Of a DNA stretch of 64,000 nucleotides, positions 16,028-24,199 are shown one piece after another (the first letter of the stretch is position 1; each line of letters starts with the position of its first letter). The stretch spans positions 4,154,001 through 4,218,000 of the forward strand of contig OZ244892.1 in assembly GCA_965221465.1 (NCBI GenBank). The letters run 5' to 3'. A program made the translations under genes and the position numbers. This stretch comes from Azophilus sp965221465. Lineage in GTDB: Bacteria > Pseudomonadota > Gammaproteobacteria > Pseudomonadales > Azotimanducaceae. Under the pieces are notes generated by a model. It was not told where the DNA came from. It searched no databases and saw nothing but the letters and a program-made list of their open reading frames with translations.

Positions 16028-17959
16028 TCAATAGCCGTCGATTTCTGCGATCAGGGAAGCCGCAGAAGCCTCGTCGGGCATCCGCCAGTCGCCGCGCGGG
16101 GAAAGGCTGACGCTGCCGACCTTGGGGCCCGGCGGCAAAGTCGTGCGCTTGTACTGCTGGGCGAAGAAGCGCTCGAAGAACACCTTCAACCATCGCTTGA
16201 CGGTTGCAGTTTCGTAGCGTCCCTCGAAGGCGATCCTGGCCAGTTGGTAAATCTTCCTCGGCTCGAATCCGTTGCGAACGTAGTGATAGAGGAAGAAGTC
16301 GTGCAGTTCGTAGGGCCCGACGATGGCTTCCGTTTCCTGGCTGATGCGGCCGTCCCGCGGGGGTATCAGTTCCGGCGTGATCGGCGTGTCGAGAACGCGT
16401 TCGAGAACGCCCGCGAGTTCGGCATCCGCACGGTGGCGGGCGTACCAGCGCACCAGGTATGCCACCAGGGTTTTCGGCACGCTCGCATTGACGTTGTAGC
16501 CGGCGATGTGATCGGCGTTGAAGGTGCACCAGCCGAGAGCCAGTTCGGAGAGATCGCCGGTGCCGACGACGATGCCCCCGACCTGATTGGCGTAGTCGAA
16601 CAGCAACTGCGTACGCTCCCGGGCCTGGGCGTTTTCGAAGACCACATCGTCCTCGCCGCTGTGTTCCAGGTCCTCGAGGTGCTGGGCGACCGCCGCACCG
16701 ATGGGAATCTCCCGCAGGAGAATGTCCGTCGCCGCGGCAAGCTGCAGGACGGACGTTCTCGTATGCGGGCTGGTTCCGGGGCCGGGCATCGACAGCGCGT
16801 GCAGGCGCTCGGATGGAAGGTCGAGTCGATGCAGGGTGTCCAGGCAGACCAGCAGGGCAAGCGTGGAGTCGAGCCCGCCAGAGAGCCCGATGACGAGTCG
16901 ATCGGCCGGCGAGCCGAGCAACCGGCGGCTCAATCCGGCAGCCTGGATGCTGAGGATTTCACGGGCTCGCGCATCGAACTCGTTTTCGTCCCCGGGTACG
17001 AACGGCTGAGCGGTGTATGCGCGGTCGATGCCGGCGACCGCCGGGACCTCGTCTGCGATTCGGACCCGGTGGTGGCGCCCGCCCCGCGCTGCGTTGGCGA
17101 AGGTTCCGTTGCGCATGCGGTCCCGGCGCAACTGGTCGAGGTCGAAGTCGGCTGTCAGCATGTTGGCGCCGAGTTGGAAGCGTTCGCTTTCCGAGATCAG
17201 GCGGCCGTTCTCTGCGGCCAGCAGATGTCCGCCGAATACCAGGTCCTTGCTCGACTCCATGAGCCCCGCGCCGGCGTAAAGATAGCCGCACAGCCATTGG
17301 GCGCTGGACATGCGCACCAGATCCCGTCGGTAATCGGCCTTGGCCACCAGCTCGTTGCTGGCGGAGAGGTTGAGTATGAGATCCGCGCCGGCAAGGCAAT
17401 GGCGGGCGCCCGGCGGCGTCGGTGCCCACAGGTCTTCGCAGATTTCGACGGCAAAGCGGCAGGGTCCGACCTCGAACACCTGGTCCGGACAGACCCGCAC
17501 GTTGCCGAATTCCGTTTCGTCTTCGAAATCCACTTCCGCCCCGGATGCAAACCAGCGGCGCTCGTAGAACTCGCCGTGGTTGGGCAACGCGGTCTTGGGC
17601 ACTACGCCCGCGATACGGCCGCCACCGATCACCGCGGCGGCATTGAACAGCCGCCCGTCCGGGCTCGGCCAGGGCGTTCCGACGACGACGGTGGTCTCAG
17701 AGCCGGCGGCAACGAGCCGGGCGAGCGCCGCGCGCGTATCGGCGAGCAGCTTCGAGGTGAACAACAGATCCTCGGCGCTGTAACCGGTGAGGCAGAGTTC
17801 GGGAAACACCGCCACCGCCACCCCGTCTCGTTCGAGGCCGGGAAGATGCCCGAGAATCTCCTCGGCATTGGCCCGGGGTTCCGCCAGATGGACAACGGGC
17901 GCGATCGCGGCAGCCCTCAGGAAGCCGAAGTCGACATAGTTCACAGGTGGCGGCGCCAT
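16028..17959 (-). CDS. nadE: Glutamine-dependent NAD+ synthetase
   Basis: This 643-residue two-domain enzyme makes NAD+ from deamido-NAD+, ATP and glutamine in the cytoplasm. The N-terminal nitrilase-fold glutaminase has the catalytic triad at E54 (FPELCLTGY), K122 (VPKTALPN) and C174 (EICEDLW). The C-terminal synthetase has the pyrophosphatase P-loop SGGLDS at residues 360-365 and the late GTGDLSELALGWCT and FFLYHYVRNGF motifs. Start ATG 17959 is chosen because it fits family N-termini; an in-frame ATG at 17989 would add ten residues. The length is normal for the bacterial/eukaryotic-type enzyme. Confidence 0.93.
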   Translation of the reverse strand: MAPPPVNYVDFGFLRAAAIAPVVHLAEPRANAEEILGHLPGLERDGVAVAVFPELCLTGYSAEDLLFTSKLLADTRAALARLVAAGSETTVVVGTPWPSPDGRLFNAAAVIGGGRIAGVVPKTALPNHGEFYERRWFASGAEVDFEDETEFGNVRVCPDQVFEVGPCRFAVEICEDLWAPTPPGARHCLAGADLILNLSASNELVAKADYRRDLVRMSSAQWLCGYLYAGAGLMESSKDLVFGGHLLAAENGRLISESERFQLGANMLTADFDLDQLRRDRMRNGTFANAARGGRHHRVRIADEVPAVAGIDRAYTAQPFVPGDENEFDARAREILSIQAAGLSRRLLGSPADRLVIGLSGGLDSTLALLVCLDTLHRLDLPSERLHALSMPGPGTSPHTRTSVLQLAAATDILLREIPIGAAVAQHLEDLEHSGEDDVVFENAQARERTQLLFDYANQVGGIVVGTGDLSELALGWCTFNADHIAGYNVNASVPKTLVAYLVRWYARHRADAELAGVLERVLDTPITPELIPPRDGRISQETEAIVGPYELHDFFLYHYVRNGFEPRKIYQLARIAFEGRYETATVKRWLKVFFERFFAQQYKRTTLPPGPKVGSVSLSPRGDWRMPDEASAASLIAEIDGY

Positions 17960-18327
17960 GCCCAATTCTAGCCCGCAAGGCCGACCCATTTCCTGCCATC
18001 GGCCAGGAACCGCCAGCCCGCATCCGTCGCCAACTCTCGTTGCGAGGGCGGCGAGGTTTCGCAGCTCACAAATGCGATCGGCACGGAAGGCCTGAGTGTT
18101 GTGTTGACAACCGCAGCGGGGAATTTTGTGGAGTTAGCAGCCGCTTTCGTACGCTACATGCGAAAAAACCACGAATAAGAGACGAAATATGGGGGTTTTC
18201 GACCGATAAGAGCTGGAGAGACAAGCCCCGAACGGGCAGCAGCCAGGTTTGCTGACAGGCTCGCGTTTTCACCCCAAAGTGTGGAGAATTGCGGGCTCGC
18301 TTTTTCCGACGAACCAACGAGGGGACG
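17960..18327. other. Intergenic region with a partial family-2 repeat
   Basis: This 368-bp gap lies between divergent nadE and an acyl-CoA dehydrogenase gene. It contains a half copy of interspersed repeat family 2 (18021-18071). TTGACA occurs at about 18112 but without a good -10 box, so no promoter is called. No small gene was found. Confidence 0.5.
18021..18071 (+). repeat. Interspersed repeat family 2, partial degenerate copy
   Basis: CATCCGTCGCCAACTCTCGT followed by TGCGAGGGCG and GCGAGGTTTCG matches the left half of the family-2 element, with several substitutions. The right half and the terminal inverse are missing. The flank CCAGCCCG just before it is shared with the full copy at 25842. 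Confidence 0.55.
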
Positions 18328-19446
18328 ATGAATTTCGAGTTCTCTGAAGAACAGACCTTGTTGCGCGACCAGGCGCGCGGCTTTCTGGGGGAGAATTGCC
18401 CGATGGGCAAGGTGCGCGAGGCGCTCGAGAGCCAGGGGGCAATCGATGCGGACCTCTGGCGCAAGGTGGCGGAGTTGGGCTGGACGGCCACGGCAATCCC
18501 CGAGGAATTCGGCGGGCTCGGGCTCTCTTATCTTGAACTGGTGGTGATTGCCGAGGAACTCGGGCGCGCGGTAGCGCCGTTGCCCTTTTCGTCGTCGGTT
18601 TACCTGGCGACCGAGGCCCTGCTCATGGCCGGCAGCGCCGAGCAGAAGGAGAAATGGCTGCCGCAACTGGCAAGCGGGGATGTCATCGGCACCTTCGCGC
18701 TCGGCGAAGGCGGCGGCCGGCCCACTGCCCGAGGGTTGCAGACCACCGCCGACGGCGGCGCGCTGAATGGCAGCAAGGTTGCCGTGGCCGACGGTGACAT
18801 CGCTCATATCGCCGTGGTGGTCGCCGCCAGCGATAGCGGCGACGGGGCGAGCCTGAACCTGGTCGAACTCGGTCAGCCCGGCGTCACCCGAACGCCTCAG
18901 CGCACGCTCGACTTCAGCCGCAGCCACGCGCGCCTCGATTTCGACAAGGCTGCCTGCGAGCCTCTCGGCGCGCCCGGCACGGGCTGGACGGCAGCGCAGA
19001 AACTGCTGGACCGTGCCGCGGTGCTCTTTGCCTGGGAACAGGTGGGCGGCGCCGATGCTGCCCTGGAACAGGCGAAGGAATACGCCATGGGCCGCTACGC
19101 GTTCGGCCGGCCGATCGCCTCCTACCAGGCGATCAAGCACAAGCTGGCCCACGCCTACGTCAACAACACCCTGGCCCGCTCGAACTGCTACTACGGCGCC
19201 TGGGCGCTGAACGTCGACGCACCGGACCTGCCGCTTGCCGCGGCCACGGCCCGGGTCTCGGCCACCCAGGCGTATTACTACGCATCCAAGGAAAACATCC
19301 AGACCCACGGTGGCATGGGCTACACCTGGGAATTCGACTGTCAGTTCTTCTACCGGCGCGCCAAGCTGCTGTCGGTGAATATCGGCAGCGAGGGGCAATG
19401 GCAGGACAAGCTGATTACCGCCATCGAACAGAGCAACGTGGCCTGA
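18328..19446 (+). CDS. Acyl-CoA dehydrogenase family protein
   Basis: This 372-residue flavoprotein of the acyl-CoA dehydrogenase superfamily begins at ATG 18328 after GAGG. The N-terminal helical domain (EFSEEQTLLRDQARGFL), the middle beta domain with TFALGEGGG, and a C-terminal helical domain with YAMGRYAFGRPIASYQAIKHKLAH and THGGMGYTWEFDCQFFYRR are all present. The Glu usually serving as catalytic base cannot be assigned with confidence. It is followed after 18 bases by a second acyl-CoA dehydrogenase. Such tandem pairs often form heteromeric enzymes acting on steroid or branched acyl-CoA side chains, which is an inference here. Confidence 0.88.
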   Translation: MNFEFSEEQTLLRDQARGFLGENCPMGKVREALESQGAIDADLWRKVAELGWTATAIPEEFGGLGLSYLELVVIAEELGRAVAPLPFSSSVYLATEALLMAGSAEQKEKWLPQLASGDVIGTFALGEGGGRPTARGLQTTADGGALNGSKVAVADGDIAHIAVVVAASDSGDGASLNLVELGQPGVTRTPQRTLDFSRSHARLDFDKAACEPLGAPGTGWTAAQKLLDRAAVLFAWEQVGGADAALEQAKEYAMGRYAFGRPIASYQAIKHKLAHAYVNNTLARSNCYYGAWALNVDAPDLPLAAATARVSATQAYYYASKENIQTHGGMGYTWEFDCQFFYRRAKLLSVNIGSEGQWQDKLITAIEQSNVA

Positions 19447-19464
19447 CGGCAACAGGAGCAAGAC

Positions 19465-20679
19465 ATGGATTTCAACGACACCCCCCAGGAAGCGGCATTC
19501 CGCGACGAGGCAAGGGCATGGCTCTCTGAAAACGTGCCGACGGAAGACGATCTTGCCGGCCTCGACGGGATGGCCCGGGCGAAGCTCTGGCAGAAGCGCA
19601 AGTTCGATGCCGGCTGGGCCTGTATCCGCTGGCCGAAGGAATACGGCGGGCGCGGCGCATCGGCCATCGAGTCGGTGATCTGGAACCAGGAGGAAGCCAA
19701 GTTCGGCGACCTGACCGGGGCGGTGTTCAGCATCGGTCAGGGGATGGCGGCGCCGACGCTCATGGCCTGGGCCACGGAAGAACAGAAACTCCGCTACCTG
19801 CCGAAACTCGCGAGCGGCGAAGACATCTGGTGCCAGCTCTTCAGCGAACCGGCCGGTGGGTCGGACCTCGCGGCACTGCGCACCAAGGCCGAGAAGGACG
19901 GCGACGACTGGGTCGTCAACGGCCAGAAGATCTGGACTTCCGGCGCGCACTTCTCCGACTACGGCATCATGGTGGTGCGTACCGACCCCACTGTGCCCAA
20001 GCACAAGGGGCTTTCGTATTTCTTTCTCGACATGAACTCGCCCGGCGTCGAGACCAAGCCCATCAAGCAGCTTTCCGGCGATTCCAATTTCAACGAAGTG
20101 TATTTCACCGACGTTCGCATCCCGGATTCCCAGCGGCTCGGCGCCGTGGGCCAGGGCTGGCAGGTGTCCATCACTACCCTGATGAACGAGCGGCTTGCCA
20201 TCGGCACGGGCGGCGGCGGCGGCGAGTTCCGCAAACTCGTCGAACTGGCCCAGACGGTGACCATCGACGACCGGCCGGCCATCGAGAATGCTGCGGTGCG
20301 CGCCAAACTGGCCGACTGGCACTGTCGGCGCGCCGGCCTCAAGTACACCGGCTACCGGGCCTTGAGCGCCCTCTCACGGGGCGACACGCCCGGGCCCGAA
20401 AACTCGATCGGCAAGCTGGTCAGCGCCCCCATGGCTCAGGACATGTCCTCTTTCGCCATGGACCTCATGGAGATGTCCGGCGCGGTCTGGGAAGGCGACC
20501 AATCCGAGCCTGCGTGGGTGTTCCCGGCGACATTCATGGGCATTCCGGGCGCGCGTATCGCCGGCGGTTCCGACGAGATCATGGCCAACATCATCGCCGA
20601 ACGGGTGCTGGGCATGCCCCAGGAACCCCGATTGGACAAGGGCATACCCTTCAACGAGGTGCCCACCGGCGCAAACTGA
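19465..20679 (+). CDS. Acyl-CoA dehydrogenase
   Basis: This 404-residue acyl-CoA dehydrogenase lies immediately downstream of a sister gene. It has WLSENVPTEDD at the N-terminus and the family motif CQLFSEPAGGSDLA in the middle beta domain, with VNGQKIWTSGAHFSDYGI as the FAD/substrate strand. The C-terminal domain ends with IPGARIAGGSDEIMANIIAERVLGMP. The latter is the FAD-binding segment typical of longer-chain and steroid-related members. ATG 19465 is preceded by AGGAG. The pair probably works in beta-oxidation of a shared substrate together with the acyl-CoA ligase encoded at 24.2-25.8 kb, though that gene is not in the same operon. Confidence 0.9.
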   Translation: MDFNDTPQEAAFRDEARAWLSENVPTEDDLAGLDGMARAKLWQKRKFDAGWACIRWPKEYGGRGASAIESVIWNQEEAKFGDLTGAVFSIGQGMAAPTLMAWATEEQKLRYLPKLASGEDIWCQLFSEPAGGSDLAALRTKAEKDGDDWVVNGQKIWTSGAHFSDYGIMVVRTDPTVPKHKGLSYFFLDMNSPGVETKPIKQLSGDSNFNEVYFTDVRIPDSQRLGAVGQGWQVSITTLMNERLAIGTGGGGGEFRKLVELAQTVTIDDRPAIENAAVRAKLADWHCRRAGLKYTGYRALSALSRGDTPGPENSIGKLVSAPMAQDMSSFAMDLMEMSGAVWEGDQSEPAWVFPATFMGIPGARIAGGSDEIMANIIAERVLGMPQEPRLDKGIPFNEVPTGAN

Positions 20680-20680
20680 C

Positions 20681-20888
20681 GCCGAGAATCGTTCTTCGAA
20701 CCCGGCTCCAAGAACCGGTATGCGGTGCCTGCATCCGGCGCGCCAGGCGGACGCGCTGACCGCGACGATGGGCGCAAGCGCGAGCCTCAAAGGCGCCAGA
20801 TACAGGCACCGCACACCGGTTCTCTCCCAGCGAGTTATTGGTCGTTGCACGTCCGCGACCCGGTGCGCCGAGTTCGAAACTCGCGTAT
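20681..20888 (-). repeat. Interspersed repeat family 1, copy C (structured-RNA candidate)
   Basis: This third copy sits between the second acyl-CoA dehydrogenase and the YcaQ-like gene. The arms starting at 20711 and ending at 20824 pair over about 30 consecutive positions as minus-strand RNA, with three G-U wobbles and no mismatch. At the position where copy B has GCGC in the arm, this copy has CCTG, and the opposite arm changes to match. A tail of about 60 bp is shared with the other copies and contains a small CGAGT/ACTCG hairpin. Confidence 0.75.
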
Positions 20889-20947
20889 GGAAAGCACGGC
20901 CAGACGGCGCCAGTGCATCGATGCCCATGGCAGGAAGTCGTTGAGAC

Positions 20948-22225
20948 ATGCGCGCCAGCGTCAGCTTGCGGCGCATTGCCCTGGCGCACCAGGGGCTGAC
21001 CGGCAAGCGCAAGCTCGGCCGTGGCATCGGGGGGGTGCGTAGCGCGCTTCAGCGGCTCGGCTACGTGCAGATCGACACGATTTCGGTGGTCGCCCGGGCT
21101 CATCACCACACCTTCTGGTCACGGGTCGGCGGTTATCGGGACGACCTGATCGATCGCCTCATCGGGCGCGGCGAGGCCTTCGAATACTGGAGCCACGCCG
21201 CGGCGTACCTGCCCATGCGCGATTATCGGTTCTCGTTACCGGCGATGCGTGCTTATCGCAACGGCGAGGAACGCTGGATACGGTCCCGCAATCCCAAGCT
21301 GATGCGCGCGGTGCTCGAGCGGATACGCGAGGAGGGGCCGCTGCGCGCCAGGGACTTCGTGGCAAGCCCTCGCGGTTCGCCGGGTTGGTGGGACTGGAAA
21401 CCCGCCAAGGGCGCGCTCGAACAATTGTTCATTCAGGGCGAGTTGATGTGTGTGCGCCGCGAGGGTTTCGAGAAGGTCTACGACCTGGCCGAGCGGGTGT
21501 TGCCGAGTGACGTGGATGTTACGGAACCATCGGTGGACGAGCACGCGGCTCATCTCATCGACATCACCCTGCGTGCGCACGGATTCGCCGCGCCGCGCAC
21601 CTTTACCTACGGCATTCGCCTCGGCAGCAGAAACGCGCCGACCCGGGCAGCGGTGAAGGCATTGCTCGGGCAAGGCGTCGACGACGGTACCCTGTCCACT
21701 GCCGAGGCCGCCGACGGTCGCGTGTTCTACGGGCGGCCGGACGTGCTCGCGGAGCGCCCGCGCAAGCCGCCGCCGACCGTGCGCATCCTTTCGCCCTTTG
21801 ACAACAGCATCATTCAGCGCGACCGTGCCCTCGGGCTCTTCGACTTCGACTATCAGCTCGAATGCTACGTCACGGAAGCGAAACGGCGGTGGGGTTATTT
21901 CTGCCTGCCGCTGCTGTTCGGCGATTCGTTCGTGGGGCGGATGGACTGCAAGGCCCACCGCGCCACGGGCACCTTCGAGATCAGGCGCCTGTACCTCGAG
22001 AAGCCGCTCGGCGAGGCGTTCGACCCGGCTTTCTCCGCAGCCGTTTGGGACTATGCGCAATACACGGGTTGCGACACGGTGGAGGTATCCAGCGTCAGCC
22101 CGGCGCGCGAGCACACGAGGATGGCGCAGGCGTTACACGAGCATGGGGCCGATTGCCTGCCACAGGGCAACCCCGCCCAGGACAAGCAACACCAACAGGG
22201 TGATTCCCGCACCGGCGGCGCGTAG
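20948..22225 (+). CDS. YcaQ-like winged-helix DNA glycosylase
   Basis: This 425-residue protein belongs to the YcaQ/AlkX (HTH_42) family of winged-helix DNA glycosylases, which unhook interstrand crosslinks and excise alkylated bases. Family features are the N-terminal LRRIALAHQGL, the RLGYVQIDTISVVARAHHH segment, EYWSHAAAYLPM, and the catalytic-loop region ILSPFDNSIIQRDR with the QxD-like Gln-Arg-Asp. ATG 20948 follows repeat copy C. The last 30 residues overlap the opposing MAPEG gene by 93 bp and look unlike the family, so the C-terminus has probably run on past its ancestral stop. Function is inferred from family only. Confidence 0.85.
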   Translation: MRASVSLRRIALAHQGLTGKRKLGRGIGGVRSALQRLGYVQIDTISVVARAHHHTFWSRVGGYRDDLIDRLIGRGEAFEYWSHAAAYLPMRDYRFSLPAMRAYRNGEERWIRSRNPKLMRAVLERIREEGPLRARDFVASPRGSPGWWDWKPAKGALEQLFIQGELMCVRREGFEKVYDLAERVLPSDVDVTEPSVDEHAAHLIDITLRAHGFAAPRTFTYGIRLGSRNAPTRAAVKALLGQGVDDGTLSTAEAADGRVFYGRPDVLAERPRKPPPTVRILSPFDNSIIQRDRALGLFDFDYQLECYVTEAKRRWGYFCLPLLFGDSFVGRMDCKAHRATGTFEIRRLYLEKPLGEAFDPAFSAAVWDYAQYTGCDTVEVSSVSPAREHTRMAQALHEHGADCLPQGNPAQDKQHQQGDSRTGGA

Positions 22226-22546
22226 CGGGTGTGTCGGCCGGTCTGCGTGCAACCCCAGCGGGTGTGCGATGCGTGCCAGCACCAGCAGCGTGCCCAGCAC
22301 GTGCAGCAGCGTGGCATTGCCGCCGTTGAGTTCGATAATGCCCATGAGAATCAACGCCAGCGGCACGTTTTCCAGGAAGTTGCCGTGCCGCCGTATGGCG
22401 GTGGCGAGTTCCATGTTGTCGCCGTGCAGCATCGTGATGCCGGTCTTGCCGCGCATCGCGCCGACCTTGAACACGAGAACGAGGTGCATCGCGACCAGGA
22501 TGGCCGCGTAAAGGGCGGTAGCGTGAAGGGCGGGATTTGTAAGCAT
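22133..22546 (-). CDS. MAPEG family membrane protein
   Basis: This 137-residue protein has four hydrophobic helices and the MAPEG pattern: LVFKVGAMRGKTGI, then RRHGNFLENVPLALILMGIIELNG, then ARIAHPLGL. MAPEG members are membrane-bound glutathione-dependent transferases or peroxidases in eukaryotes; bacterial members are poorly characterised. ATG 22546 is chosen because the preceding in-frame ATG gives a non-hydrophobic leader. It converges with the YcaQ-like gene and overlaps its 3' end by 93 bp. Confidence 0.85.
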   Translation of the reverse strand: MLTNPALHATALYAAILVAMHLVLVFKVGAMRGKTGITMLHGDNMELATAIRRHGNFLENVPLALILMGIIELNGGNATLLHVLGTLLVLARIAHPLGLHADRPTHPLRAAGAGITLLVLLVLGGVALWQAIGPMLV

Positions 22547-22962
22547 GATGGGGCCTCCTTCGGTCAAGCCGTCATTGTGATCGCCCGCGGCCGATCGGAC
22601 AAGGCAGCGAGGCACCCGGGTCTTTTCGCGCTACCCGTATTGCACACCGTCAGCATCAGGGCATGTAAACACCATGATCCCGAAGCCACACCGGTCACTG
22701 TCATGTCACGAGGGACTGACGGACCTTTTGCAGGCTCATCTCTCATGACAAGACCGCTGTTGGCAACCGCCGAGCATAGCCGGTAAGGTTCGCCCTCGCG
22801 CCGAACCCGGGCGGCTCCGGCGCCAACGAGGAACTCTCAGCGGGAACCCCCAAGGCACGCCGCTCGCGGCAACAGGCGGAATTCGGCACTCGAGCCGAAC
22901 CGTTCGCGGATGGACGTGGCGAGGGCGGCGCCTGTGGTAACAGCATTGGGTGCGTGGCGGCA
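22547..22962. other. Intergenic region upstream of MAPEG and serine hydrolase genes
   Basis: This 416-bp gap lies between divergent genes. No repeat copy, small gene, terminator or clear promoter was recognised. A candidate in-frame ATG at 22954 lies just before the chosen start of the serine hydrolase. Confidence 0.45.
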
Positions 22963-24111
22963 ATGAACGCACCAGGGAGAAGCAAATTGGACATTCACGG
23001 CAGGTGCGCGCCCGGGTTCGAGCGCGTCAGGGAGGCTTTCGAGGAGAATTTCAGGGAACGGGACGAGTTGGGCGCATCCGTTGCAGTGACGCTCGAAGGC
23101 GAAACCGTCGTCGACCTCTGGGCCGGCTGGCGCGACCGCGCGAAGACGTTGCCCTGGGAGGAAGACACCATCGTCAATGTGTATTCCACCACCAAGACCA
23201 TGGCTGCCCTGACCATGCTGCTGCTGGCCGACCGGGGTGAACTCGACCTGCATGCGCCGGTGAAAAAATACTGGCCGGAGTTCGCCGCCAACGGCAAGGA
23301 CAAGGTGGAGGTGCGGCACTTCATGAGTCACTCGGCGGGGCTCTCGGGCATGGACGAGCCGATGGCGGGCGACGACCTCTACGATTGGGACAAGGTGGTC
23401 ACCGCGTTGGCCCGCCAGGCGCCCTGGTGGGAGCCGGGCACGGCCAGCGGCTACCACGCGGTCACCCAGGGATACCTGATGGGCGAAGTGGTGCGCCGCA
23501 TTACCGGGGAAACCCTCGGCGCCTTCTTCCGCCGGGAACTGGCCGAGCCGCTCGGCGCCGATTTTCATATCGGCACCGGCATCGAGCATCACCACCGCAT
23601 CGGCGAACTGGCGCCGCCCACGGCAGCACCGGCGGCCGAGGCGAAAAAAGGTTCCATTGCCGCACGCACCTTCGCCAATCCGCTGGTCAAGGCGAGTTCG
23701 TCGGCAACGGCAGCCTGGCGCCAGGCGGAGATTCCCGCCGCCAACGGCCACGGCAACGCGCGCTCCGTGGTGGCCGTGCAGACGCTGGCCGCCAACCTGG
23801 GCGTGGCCGCCGGCAAGCGACTCATCTCGGAGGCGGGCTGCCGGGCGGTCTTCGAGGAGCAGTGCTTCGGCACCGACCTGGTTCTGGGCGTGCCCATCCG
23901 CTTCGGCATGGGCTACGGCCTGACCACCGAACTGCTGCCCATGGGGCCGAACGAACACATCGCCTATTGGGGCGGTTGGGGCGGCTCGACCGCCGTGGTG
24001 GATCAGGATGCGCGGCTCTGCGCCTCCTATGTCATGAACCGCATGGAAGGCAACCTGATGGGCGACCTGCGTGGCTTCAAGCTGTTGCAGGCGGCTTACC
24101 GGTCGCTGTAG
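22963..24111 (+). CDS. Beta-lactamase-fold serine hydrolase (EstB-like esterase)
   Basis: This 382-residue serine hydrolase belongs to the class C beta-lactamase/esterase EstB group. The catalytic Ser-x-x-Lys is in NVYSTTKTMAAL (about residues 71-74 of the STTK motif). The second motif Tyr is in SGYHAVTQGYLMGEVV, and a late WGGWGGS stands where the third motif lies. No signal peptide is visible, so it is likely cytoplasmic and more plausibly an esterase than a beta-lactamase. ATG 22963 is chosen; an ATG at 22954 adds three residues. Confidence 0.85.
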   Translation: MNAPGRSKLDIHGRCAPGFERVREAFEENFRERDELGASVAVTLEGETVVDLWAGWRDRAKTLPWEEDTIVNVYSTTKTMAALTMLLLADRGELDLHAPVKKYWPEFAANGKDKVEVRHFMSHSAGLSGMDEPMAGDDLYDWDKVVTALARQAPWWEPGTASGYHAVTQGYLMGEVVRRITGETLGAFFRRELAEPLGADFHIGTGIEHHHRIGELAPPTAAPAAEAKKGSIAARTFANPLVKASSSATAAWRQAEIPAANGHGNARSVVAVQTLAANLGVAAGKRLISEAGCRAVFEEQCFGTDLVLGVPIRFGMGYGLTTELLPMGPNEHIAYWGGWGGSTAVVDQDARLCASYVMNRMEGNLMGDLRGFKLLQAAYRSL

Positions 24112-24199
24112 CGCACCGTCCAACCGAAACACAGGATGCAATGCCGGCGCGCGCCGGCGCGGCCGTTGCGGCGTTGCCTGGTCGCCGGCCGAATCCGCC

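Noticed and set aside
18112..18140. TTGACA hexamer upstream of the acyl-CoA dehydrogenases
   Set aside because: No -10 hexamer at 16-18 bp spacing was found.
20868..20888. tRNA T-arm-like hairpin in the tail of repeat family 1 copy C (AGTTCGAAACT)
   Set aside because: No acceptor stem, D-arm or anticodon arm surrounds it and the other copies keep the stem but not the loop bases.
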